From NCBI GenBank assembly GCA_039881045.1, contig JAYWVB010000005.1:1054001-1118000 (forward strand): a stretch of DNA of 64,000 nt, read 5' to 3'. Shown here one piece after another: positions 19,922 to 29,156 of this stretch. The translations under genes and the position numbers were made by a program. Origin of the DNA: Chaetomium olivaceum. Its lineage: Eukaryota > Ascomycota > Sordariomycetes > Sordariales > Chaetomiaceae. How positions within the stretch are numbered: position 1 is the stretch's first letter; the number at the start of each line of letters is the position of its first letter. The notes below the pieces were generated by a model. It was not told where the DNA came from. It was given only the letters and a program-made list of their open reading frames with translations, and did not search any database.

Positions 19922-21776
19922 ACGTACTTGCATAACGAGTGGCCCACCATAACGAGTGGGCCACTTTTCCCGGACCTCAACCACCTCGTGTAAGTCAATT
20001 CAGCCACAACAACTCAAATCAATTGAAACTACTCGGTATCACCATCTTCAGATGTCTCGCAAACTACTTGACATGTTCGTGCATTGTGGCCGGGCTTCTT
20101 GCAGTTGCTGCAGAGCCAAATGCGTGGCCCACCCACTGTTATACAACCACTACTCCCAGACGTTTCCTCGCAGTCCTTATCACCAAGTCCCCGATCAGCC
20201 ATCAAACCCTTTGCCTCTTTTAAACTAAGTGATCCTCCTTCCTGCAGACGCGTTTTCTTTGTCCTACGGCGCTTGCTTAGTCGCTCATTTGCTGTACGAA
20301 GTTCCTGGGCCTCAGCTCGGAGCAACACCATTTCATGTGCCAACTTTGAGATGCTCTTGGCCTGCAAGTCGATGATGTCGAAATGTGAGTCGGAGAGCTA
20401 CCTTGATGGTTCTCGATCTTCCGCTTGAGAGTGATGGAGCTCTTGGTCGCGTCGTACGCATTGGATGGGGTCTTCAGGGCCCAGGTCGAGGCTGTTCCGG
20501 GACGCGAGTTTGGAGGAGATGGGGTAAGTGGCTTAGGGTCGAGGCAAGAAACTACCAATTCAGGGTCAAAAGGAACTAGGCCAGTTGCTCTAAAGCCCGC
20601 TCGTATGTTGTTCGCTGTGACGGAAGCGTGAAATGCCTCGACAAACGCGTCGAAGAAGTCCTCCTTCGTAATGTGGGTGATCTGCATCCGCATCATCTGC
20701 TCAATCTGCTTGCCGTACAAGGCCTTAAGCCGACTAAAACACCCAACATCGAGGGGCTGGAGAAAGTGGGAAGAATGGGGAGGCATGCAAAGTGTAATAA
20801 TGTTGTTGGCCTTGCAGAAATCTTCGAAGTCGATCGAGTGGTGGCTTTCGTGGCCGTCGAGGATAAGCAGTCGATGTACCCCTCTCGTACGGCGTTTGGT
20901 AGCCTGGTCGAAATTTTTAGCCAATCGACGCCAATCTCATTTGTTGTCCAGCCATTTTCGCTTGTGTGGACTCTCCATTCGGGCTGGAATCGGCTGTCCT
21001 GGTACCAGGGGAGGTGGTTTTTCCCCTTGACGACAAAGTACGGCGGCACGACCCAGCCATCCGCACACACAGCTTGGATCACCGTAACCCACTCCCGATT
21101 GCCAGGCTGCTTTGTGCGCGGCCTCCCACGGCGCTCGGAGCTCGTCACGACCTTTGCACTCGAAAGCATGCCCATCTGGAACCCAGTCTCGTCGAAGTTG
21201 TAGATATCCCCCTCTTGGATCGCGTATTTGTCGATTACGTTGCGTACGAGCCGAAACCACGCGTTTACTACCTCGGGATCTTCGCATTGGGCCCTCTGAT
21301 AATCGATTTGACGTCGGAAACGCGTTGTAACCTTGGAATGTCGCTTTACGAAACCGTTTGCCCATCGGGGTCCGACGGGCGACGCGCCGCGTGCGGCCCG
21401 AGGCGATCGGCCATTTCTCGAAGGTCCGAGAGCTGGGGCTGAAATCCTCGCGCATCAAGGTCGAGTACCCTCTCAAGAAGGACTTGTTCCTCCAAGTCGG
21501 TCAATTTTCGAAGGTTAGCTGGTATTTCTGGTCGTGGTTGCTTTCCAGCGCGTCGGTGTCGCAGTGAGCTTCGTGGAATCTCGTAGATCGTAGCAGCCTT
21601 CCGTACGGAAAGTTTAGAGTCTTTTTTAAGAGCTTCAAGCGCAAGGATTATACGACTCTCTTTTGGAAGAGGTTCCATTTTGCATTGTGAAGGCAATTCG
21701 TGATGAAGTTGGGAGGTTGCAAAAGGAAGAAAAGTGGCCCACTCGTTATGGTGGGCCACTCGTTATGCAAGTACGT
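19922..21776 (-). mobile_element. pogo/Fot1-type Tc1-mariner transposon, 1855 bp
   Basis: The 48-bp terminal inverted repeats (19922-19969 and 21729-21776) start ACGTACTTGCATAACG and are flanked by TA on both sides (19920-19921 and 21777-21778), the target duplication of this superfamily. Each TIR contains two tandem 17-mers, CATAACGAGTGGCCCAC and CATAACGAGTGGGCCAC, with a palindromic core, possibly transposase binding sites. The interior encodes a minus-strand pogo-like transposase broken by frameshifts. Confidence 0.92.
20029..21678 (-). pseudogene. pogo-like transposase with C-terminal zinc knuckle (frameshifted)
   Basis: Starting at the ATG at 21678, an HTH-psq region (KLSVRKAATIYEIPRSSL) is followed by a CENP-B-like region and a DDE domain. 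The domain has Asp in YNFDETGFQMG, Asp in LLILDGHESHHS and Asp in SSHFLQPLDVGCFSRLK. The C-terminus has a coiled region (MVLLRAEAQELRTANERLSK) and a CCHC knuckle (LCSNCKKPGHNARTC). Three frame changes are needed: near 21400, near 20940 in an A-rich run (GGCTAAAAATTTC), and near 20390. All domains survive, so decay is recent or partly due to sequence error; this copy is not expected to be active. Confidence 0.88.
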
Positions 21777-21778
21777 TA

Positions 21779-22251
21779 ACCAATGTGGTTGAAGCGGTTT
21801 GAAATCGATTCGTGTGATCCAGCCCATAGAGGTATAAAATAAGCAGTTTGGTCGGGTGGTACAAAGGAGGAAAGACTAAGGTAAAATGGGCAAGATGGGG
21901 GAAGGCGCACGCTAAAAAGTTTGGGATAATCGGATGAATAGCTAGGAGGGTGGCTAGCGGGGTGGGTGGGCTAGCGATATATGGGGTTAGGGGGGGAGAA
22001 GGTTAGGGGCAAGCTGAGAGGTGAGGTGATACGGGGGAAGGGCAGGTGGTGGGTAAACAACGAAAGAAAGGGAGAAACGAAGAGAAAAGAAAGAAAGACA
22101 AACAGAGGGGAGTAGGAGAGGCACTAGGTTAAGCATTCGCTTCCACAATGATATTGAACGTCGATCGGGGATATCAGACCTATATGGGCGGTAAGAAGGC
22201 GGTATGTCATGTGTGTACAAGTCCTTCTATTAGTGGTACGTCAAAATCCCC
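21779..22251. other. intergenic stretch right of the pogo element
   Basis: Purine-rich on the plus strand (GGGTTAGGGGGGG and AAAGAAAGAAAGACAAAC around 21980-22100). No gene recognised. The part next to 22252 is the 3' side of RFC3. Confidence 0.4.
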
Positions 22252-23526
22252 TCAACCCATCAACTCGACACCGTTCCGTACCGCTCCCACCACAGCAGAT
22301 GTCTGGATCGCCTCGTTTGCCCCACTTGATACTCTGTGCTCAACCTCGGCAAGCTTCTCCAACCAAGTAATCATGACCTGCGGCTTCACTTCCAACTTGG
22401 TCAACTCTTCTGACAACGCTGTGATGATGTCTGCTAGCGCCAGCCCCTGAGCGACCTTGAGTGTGTTGATGGTCGAGAGACATGATGTGACGTCACTCGT
22501 GCTGAGCAATGTGCCGAGGATTTTCTTGATGGCATCGGGCGGTGGGGCGGCGACGCAGTTGTAGATAGTCTGTGTTGTGATGGTCTCGCGGACGATGTCT
22601 TTCTCGGGTATCTTGGGGGCATCCCGGGGTTGTAGGGGTGTACCTGTGATGCAATTAGCACGAGATAAAATTAGGTAGGACGGGGGAACATACTTGACGC
22701 GTGGCAGGCCTGCAGCACGTTCAGCGCCCGACGCATGTCGCCCTTGCTTAACCGCACCAAGGCCTCGGTCGCCTCGGGGATGATCTTGACGGTCTCCTCC
22801 TCAATAACCTTATCCACAAGAACCCGGATATCCTGCTCCTTGAGCGGGCTGAAACGGAATCTTGTACAACGTGACAGCAGGGCGGGGCTGAGTTTGTGGG
22901 AGTAGTTGGCGATGATGCAAAACCGGGTGTTGGCAGTGTATTTCTCCATGATACGGCGGAGGGCCATCTGAGCCGTGTTGGTCATGGCATCAGCTTCGTC
23001 GAGGATGATGAGTTTGAACCCCGCTATACCCGTCCGCGACGCCGAGGCGCCCATGGTAAAGATTTGTTTGGTTGAGGCAAAAGTCTTGATTTGCTCGCGC
23101 ACGACATCGATGCCGCGGTCATCAGAAGCGTTAAGCTCGAGCACCATCTGCCGCATGTTCTCCGAGCCATAGATACGGCGGGCGAGGGCGAGGATTGTCG
23201 AGGTCTTGCCGGTACCAGGGGGGCCGTAAAGGAGGAGGTGGGGTAATCGGTTAGAGTCGACGAATTTGTTGATGGTCGCGAGGATGTCTTGATGACCTGA
23301 TACGTCTGCGAGAGATACTGGGCGGTATTTTTCGACCCTAAGCCGGCATGGATCAGTACGAGCGCTTCACATCGGCTCCGCAACGCACTAACCATGGCAG
23401 GCTGTCCTCCGCCTCGACGGGTAAGTTTGCGGTGCTGCGCTTGCCTTTGGATGCGCCGTCGGAAGAGAATTTAATGTCTCTAGACGGGGGGACATCGACG
23501 TCCATCTCGTCTTCGAAGTCGGACAT
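22252..23526 (-). CDS. RFC3: replication factor C subunit 3 (yeast Rfc3 / human RFC5 orthologue)
   Basis: Exons 23526..23393, 23337..22694 and 22643..22252 join in frame to 389 residues. This is a clamp-loader small subunit: LPWVEKYRPVSLADVSGHQDI at the N-terminus, Walker A LLLYGPPGTGKTSTILA, the ASDDRGIDVVREQIK segment, Walker B KLIILDEADAMT, and the SRC motif ALLSRCTRFRF carrying the arginine finger. The GFKLIILDEADAMTN and NYSHKLSPALLSRCTRFRF stretches match Rfc3 better than Rfc2 or Rfc4. The N-terminus is acidic. RFC loads PCNA onto primer-template junctions in the nucleus using ATP, and also functions in alternative clamp loaders. No odd residues; the start at 23526 gives the usual length. 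Confidence 0.96.
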
Positions 23527-24538
23527 TTTGGCGCCTCTGATGATCTTGGGGTTTTGTGTTTTGGTTTTTTGAAGATTGGTTACCGAAATCGAGAAGGTCG
23601 CGCAGTGCAGGAGAGGTTGCGGCAGCTGCAGGGAAACGCGGTCGACGCGTCTGGAGCTGCGAACAATTAAAAGCCTTGCGCCACAAGGAATCGCCCAATG
23701 CAGCCACACGAAACAACGAAAAAGGTCTTGGCAGTCATTTTCAGTTACGACTTACCTCAGATGCCAAATTTACTCCCACGTGCCTAAGGTACCTTAGAAG
23801 TTCCATTCCAAAGGTCTCTCTGGAATCTGGATTGCCCTTTTTAATCACAACGTCGTAACGTGAAGACGGAAAATGAGGCGTCAACTCAACATGGCCGCAA
23901 ATCAGCGTCATGATGTCGGACTTGCAACCTGGAAGGATGCGTGCGGCGGCGTGGCAGCTCCACAGACTGGCACTGCCAGTGCTGATAACTTTTCCTTAAT
24001 TTCTTGCGTGTATCTTGGCAACCTAACTCGGGCAATAGTCGCAGCAAGAAGGGGATCCGACCAATCCCCCGTGGCGGGTTGGTCGGATGCCCGACGAGTA
24101 CAGATTACCAATGACTCGAGACCTCTGGACACTCTGGACGACTACCCTGGTTGATGGGTCCCCATCACGATTGTAACCTTTCTCTATGCTGTTAACCCCG
24201 GGATATGACTGCCCCGAGCTCCGAGGACAACAGCCGGAAACTTCATTGACTGTATCGGCCGAACCGGATTTGCGATCCAATCTGCGCCCTCTTACCCTAG
24301 TTACCACGTCAGCAGAGAAATGGAGTCGTTTGGACTCCTACACTAGGCTGTGTGTCAGCACACGACATGCAGGGACTAGCGTAGCGGTTCGTATTTTGGC
24401 GAGTGGTAAACACCGATATGATCATCGACAGGCGAAATTCACATAAAGTCGACCTCCTGGCCACACATTTCTTGGACACTTTCACCATCTCATCACCTCC
24501 TCTCACCACTTAGATACCCTCCCGAGTCCCTCTTGAAG
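23527..24538. other. intergenic region between divergent RFC3 and the GT1 gene
   Basis: A shared upstream region of about 1 kb. It contains a perfect 14-bp palindrome CTAAGGTACCTTAG at 23784-23797. No gene is supported; the open frames on both strands lack motifs. Confidence 0.45.
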
Positions 24539-25888
24539 ATGACTGTCCTTAAGGAAAAGCCGATCATCGTGACGGTCGCCTTCCCCGCTTCTGGCCATAC
24601 GGCAGGGGTCATGCGAATCTCGGAACACCTTATCGAGAAAGGCCATGAGGTATACTTCATCACTAGGGCCGACTTCAAGGCCTCCACCGACAAGATAGGT
24701 GCTCATTTTGTCGAATACGCCTGGCCCTGGGAGGAGGTGTTTGCTGCGAGGCCCCCTGACGTCGACGAGGTGTGGAATTTCAAAAACATCTTTGCCAACT
24801 CAACTCCGCTCGCCCATCGCGCGCTCAAGGACACGCTTGAGAAGGTCCGCAAGAACCACCCTGAACGCGAAGTCGTCATCCTCCACGAAAGCTTTTCGGG
24901 CGCCCTCGGCCCGCTCCTACACGGCGCGCCCCTGCCAGCCGGGTATACCGTTCTCCCCAAGATCATCAACTTCCACACGAGCGTCTACCTGCCGAACGAC
25001 GTCGACTTCCCTCCCTTTGGACCGGGCCTGCCCTATGATCCAACCCCTGAAAACCTAGCTTTGTGGCGGTCCATTTCCGACGCAATGAAACCAGCGATGG
25101 ATGGGCTCAACGAGCATTACAACACAGTTTACAAGTCCGTCGGCGCCACGCAACCCATGACGACACCCATTTTCAGCGTGGCCATGGGCATGGGCGACGT
25201 AACGGTGCTAGCCACCGCCCCAAGCCTGGAGTATCCCGTCCGCCACTCCAAGCTGCGCTTCATCGGCGGCCTGCCCCTTAAGCCTATCGGACCCAACTTC
25301 GTCCCCCCTTCCTGGTGGCCCACTCTCACCAGCAACGCCGCCCTCCCCGCCAACTCCTCGGACAAGAAGAAGGTTGTCTTCGTCAGCCAAGGCACTGTGC
25401 ACCGCAACCCGACGGAGCTGCTCCTGCCCACCATCAACGGACTCGCCGCACGCGAAGACCTGCTCGTGATCGCGACGCTCGGGCTGCAGGGCGCGGAGCT
25501 AGACGACGCCGCGCGGGCGGCGCTGCCGGCCAACGCGATCGTGGTGGACTACCTGGCGTACGACGCGGTGCTGCCGCTGACCGACGTGTTCGTGTCCAAC
25601 GCGGGTTACGGCGGCTTCATGCACGGTGTCATGAACGGCGTGCCCATGGTGCTGGCCGGCACCGTCGCCGACAAGGCCGAGGTGTGCGCCCGCGCCGAGT
25701 GGGCCGGCATCGCCGTCAACCTGCGCGCCCAGGAGCCCGCCCCGGATGCCATCCGCGCCGCGGTAGACAAGGTACTGGCTGACAGCCGGTTCAAGGAGAC
25801 AGTGGTGAAGCTGCAGAAAGAGAATCAGGAGCTGGACGCGTTCACGAAGATAGACGAGATTATTGAGGAGTTGACCGGGGGCCGTTGA
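24539..25888 (+). CDS. GT1-family UDP-glycosyltransferase, MGT/YjiC-like
   Basis: Intronless, 449 residues from ATG at 24539; two further in-frame codons upstream start with TTG. The N-terminal acceptor domain begins PIIVTVAFPASGHTAGVMRISEHL, with the GH-x-x(P/G) pattern of family 1. The C-terminal half has KKVVFVSQGTVHRNPTELL and then a donor motif region, VDYLAYDAVLPLTDVFVSNAGYGGFMHGVMNGVPMVLAGTVADKAEVCARAEWAG, equivalent to the PSPG-like box (HGG replaced by AGYGG, final D/Q by DKAEV). There is no signal or membrane segment, so it is cytosolic. Members transfer a sugar from UDP-sugar to small hydrophobic acceptors such as polyketides, flavonoids or macrolides. The neighbouring dehydrogenase gene on the same strand could work on the same metabolite, but this is inference. 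Confidence 0.92.
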   Translation: MTVLKEKPIIVTVAFPASGHTAGVMRISEHLIEKGHEVYFITRADFKASTDKIGAHFVEYAWPWEEVFAARPPDVDEVWNFKNIFANSTPLAHRALKDTLEKVRKNHPEREVVILHESFSGALGPLLHGAPLPAGYTVLPKIINFHTSVYLPNDVDFPPFGPGLPYDPTPENLALWRSISDAMKPAMDGLNEHYNTVYKSVGATQPMTTPIFSVAMGMGDVTVLATAPSLEYPVRHSKLRFIGGLPLKPIGPNFVPPSWWPTLTSNAALPANSSDKKKVVFVSQGTVHRNPTELLLPTINGLAAREDLLVIATLGLQGAELDDAARAALPANAIVVDYLAYDAVLPLTDVFVSNAGYGGFMHGVMNGVPMVLAGTVADKAEVCARAEWAGIAVNLRAQEPAPDAIRAAVDKVLADSRFKETVVKLQKENQELDAFTKIDEIIEELTGGR

Positions 25889-26567
25889 TGCAGTAGAGTG
25901 TTATTGTGAGCTAGAGCACGTTGTAACTACATGTAGAATACTATCACTTCTCTCAAACTCGTACTTTACCGGGCGATGGACAAACAATGGTGTCTTGCGG
26001 TTGACAGCCATGGTTCACCGCTTGCTTCAAGTTGTGTCGCTGCTGAACTACGCCGGGATAAGTACCTAGTCGCTCATCATGCAAAAACCGAGTAATTTAC
26101 CCCAAAGCTCACTAAACAGACGTTACTGTAGCCAAGGTATGAATCATGGTTTTAAGTCCACTGGATCCGTATTATATTATAAGTCCTGTCCCTGATTTTC
26201 CACTAACCCGTTCATCATAAACTGATAAATTACAACAAGCGGGCTGCATGTTTTCGGTTGTGGTTGGCCAGTGGCGAATGATGCTATTCTCGTGGTCATC
26301 AAGACGTCATTGTTGAATGCAGGGTTACCATAATGATTCACTTATGGTTCCCTAGCAGGTATTCCATTCCAAACACCAATCCTGTACGCATTGCCGTCCT
26401 TTACTAATTTGATGGCCTGCCAGTTATCTATAAGACACATTCGCCTGGCCACGGCTCCTTTGTTAAAAGTAAGAAAGCCAGTGAGTGCATCTATTTCTCC
26501 CTTAGACCGCGCTTTTTTTTCGCGATCCTTTTCGACAACCCAGTGTTGCCCTGGGGTTATTCCAAAA
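25889..26567. other. intergenic stretch between the GT1 and SDR genes
   Basis: 3' side of the glycosyltransferase gene and promoter of the dehydrogenase. AT-richer than flanking coding DNA; no gene or repeat seen. Confidence 0.4.
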
Positions 26568-27716
26568 ATGCAGGAGATCAAGGTAAACGCTCACCCCTAA
26601 GCCGCAAGGCACAATGTTTTGACTCAATGATCTTGTAGAACACCATCGCCGAGAATTTTGGCGGCCCAGCCTCAGCGCTGGGCTCCCATCAATTCAAACT
26701 GGATGACTGCCCGGACCTCTCGGGGAAGGTGGCCGTTATTACTGGGGGCAGCGAGGGCATCGGCTTCGGTGTGGCTTACACCCTGCTCAAGCACAACATC
26801 GCCAAGATATACATTCTCTCTGTGTCCAACGAAGTCGTTGAGGGCGCCAAAGACGCCATGGCCAAGGAACTGGGCCAAGACAAGGCCGATCGCACGGTTT
26901 GGATGCAGTGTGATCTCAGCGACTGGCCTCGTGTCAAGGAAGTGGCCGAAACTATCAAGCGCGACACGGACCGGCTGGACATCCTCGTCAACAACGCTGC
27001 GCGGGGCATCATGACGGCCGAGTTGACTTCGTACGGCGTCGACCGGCACATGGCCGTTAATCACATGGGGCACGTCATCCTAACGAGTTATTTGTTGCCG
27101 TTGATGAAGGAGACCGCCAAGAAGGGCAACGTTGTCCGCATCAGCAACCAGGCCAGCAACGTCCACAACAAGGTGCCCAGCGACACCAAGTTCGCCAGTC
27201 TAGACGAGATCAACAAGGACTTGGGACCGAACGAGCAGTACGGGCGGAGTAAGCTGGCGGCGATCCTGTACGCGCGGTATTTCGACCGCAAGGTGACTAG
27301 AAACGGGCACCCGAATGTGTTAATGAACGCTACGCACCCGGGGTTCGTGAGCTCCAAGCAGAGCAGGACGGATATCTTCGAGGCGTGCGTGGCCATGGCT
27401 TCCCAATGTTGAGATCGGTCTGCTAATGCTCGCTCGCAGATTCCCACTCGGTGGTTGGGCCATGTCCCATGGCCTTGAACCCTTCAAGAAAGACCAGTTC
27501 GAGGGCGCAGTGCCTACGGTCTATGCCGTTACTATGGCGGACAAATCGGGCCAGTACATCTGCGCGCCCGCCATCCCGGAGACGGGGAGCGAGCTCTCGC
27601 AAAGCGAAGAATTGGCAGACAACCTGATGGAACTAACACGGAACGTGGTCAGGGACAAGATGCGGAGCCAGTCGAGCGGGGACGAGTCTGTGTTCGATGA
27701 TCTGGTGTTGCAGTAA
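26568..27716 (+). CDS. short-chain dehydrogenase/reductase (SDR)
   Basis: Exons 26568..26582, 26639..27384 and 27440..27716 join to 345 residues; the first exon is five codons (MQEIK). Classical Rossmann features are present: cofactor loop VAVITGGSEGIGFGVAYTLL (TGxxxGxG), LVNNAARG for NNAG, catalytic Ser in VRISNQAS, and YGRSK for YxxxK. The pattern suits the retinol-dehydrogenase/WW-oxidoreductase-like branch of fungal SDRs acting with NAD(P)(H) on alcohols or ketones; the substrate is unknown. There is no N-terminal membrane anchor. It follows the glycosyltransferase by about 680 bp on the same strand. Exon 3 (FPLGGWAMSHGLEPFKKDQFEGAVPTVYA) completes the C-terminal substrate lobe, so the model is full length. 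Confidence 0.9.
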
Positions 27717-29156
27717 ACCCGCGGTTTTGTTAGAGGACTGGGGAGGAGCCGGCATGATTCGAAGCGAGTATTTCAAGGCAAACCATTGTTCAGCCCTCAG
27801 TTTCTAGACTCTATGTTCATTAACACCCCATGGCAAAAAGGCCGAGCTCCTGGCAGTGTACCGACTGAATATCGACCAAGCCTTCGACCATAAGAACGAA
27901 ACGAAAAGCACCCGGAAGCCCAAAGAAACCTTATTTGCTCCATTTCCTTTTCTTTTTTTGTCACTTCTTCTTTTCCCCGCTCGTTTTTTTCTTTCTCTTT
28001 TCTTGACTTCGTTATCGCGTTCCAAGAGTGACTGATCGGCTGCGCAGCCAACTTCCAGGGGCTGTTTGACCGCCTCAATGTGTTGGGGGGCCTTGTCTGC
28101 AGGGCACGGGATGCTGATGGCCAACCGGCTGAGCGCGGAGAAAAAACCGTCGACATGGGACGTGACAAAACGAGCAACAAAATGCAACAAACCAATGGTT
28201 TCGCGGTCAGTCACCGGTTCCGATTTCGACATGGCGGGGAAGAATAACCGCAGCAGAAAGTCGACAGAACTGTCGATCGGGTGTCGCAAAGTTGGGTGAT
28301 AGGCATGCGTTTTTTAAGCAAGGGGCGTCCCGATTGCCGGTCAACACATAACGTGTTCCGAAACGTTCACCAACATCCCGCATCCCTTGGTGTGGCAGCT
28401 CTCTCGATCACCGATCACCGAAGGGCAATATCACGAAAGGCGGACGAATCGCGGCTCGGACCCCTTTCTGCTGCAGACCCCACGATTCAAGGTCCCCTGA
28501 ATCATGGTTGCATTCGGAACCAATTCCAGCATGCTGGGTGCGGGTGATGGGCCAGTTGATTGGCAGGCACATGCGTCCCTTGTTGGAAACAGGCGTGTGA
28601 AGTGGCCTGTGAGAGGCTGGGACAAGAAACAGAAGAAAAAATGTTGTGAGGGAGGCGCAGGGGCGAAGAACTCGCGGATGTCAGAAGATGTCTGCTGGTC
28701 ACCGTTCAACATGGCGGATGAATGAGTGTGACTCCATTTGGCCAACAAGCATGATGGGCATGGAATAAATATCATGAAAATGCTGGATTCTTTGGTCAAT
28801 TGAAGAGCAAGAAGTCCAGTCCCAGGGCCTTCCTGGCATGGGAACCTGGAAGGCATTCTGGCAGTTCAAGGGTCCACACACACCACTGCCTCCCGCTGAA
28901 GCTAGCCCGTTTTGGTGCTAGTCACGCTGGAGCTCAAGCAATCTTCCTGCAACCACTTTGGTGCAGCTCTTCCCCACAAGCACGACAGCGAACCAACGCG
29001 ATGGAATGTTGGCTGCTGCGTTGAGTGCTTTCTGGAGACTGCCAATTCCTCGATTCTCGACGCGTTCCCTTTCTCATTCTTCCCGCCACTTAGTTTTTCG
29101 ACTCAACTCGCCCAACCCACCCCGATTCCCCTCGCCGAGTCCACCGCCTCGCCGAG
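27717..29156. other. gene-free stretch upstream of the CM1 protein gene
   Basis: Contains a pyrimidine-rich tract at about 27940-28005. The 161-codon minus-strand frame at 27804-28289 is Lys/Arg-rich because it reads this tract and is not taken as a gene. The leader before 29157 is CT-rich. Confidence 0.45.

Noticed and set aside
27804..28289. Lys/Arg-rich minus-strand frame of 161 codons
   Set aside because: Basic composition comes from reading a pyrimidine tract; no other coding evidence.
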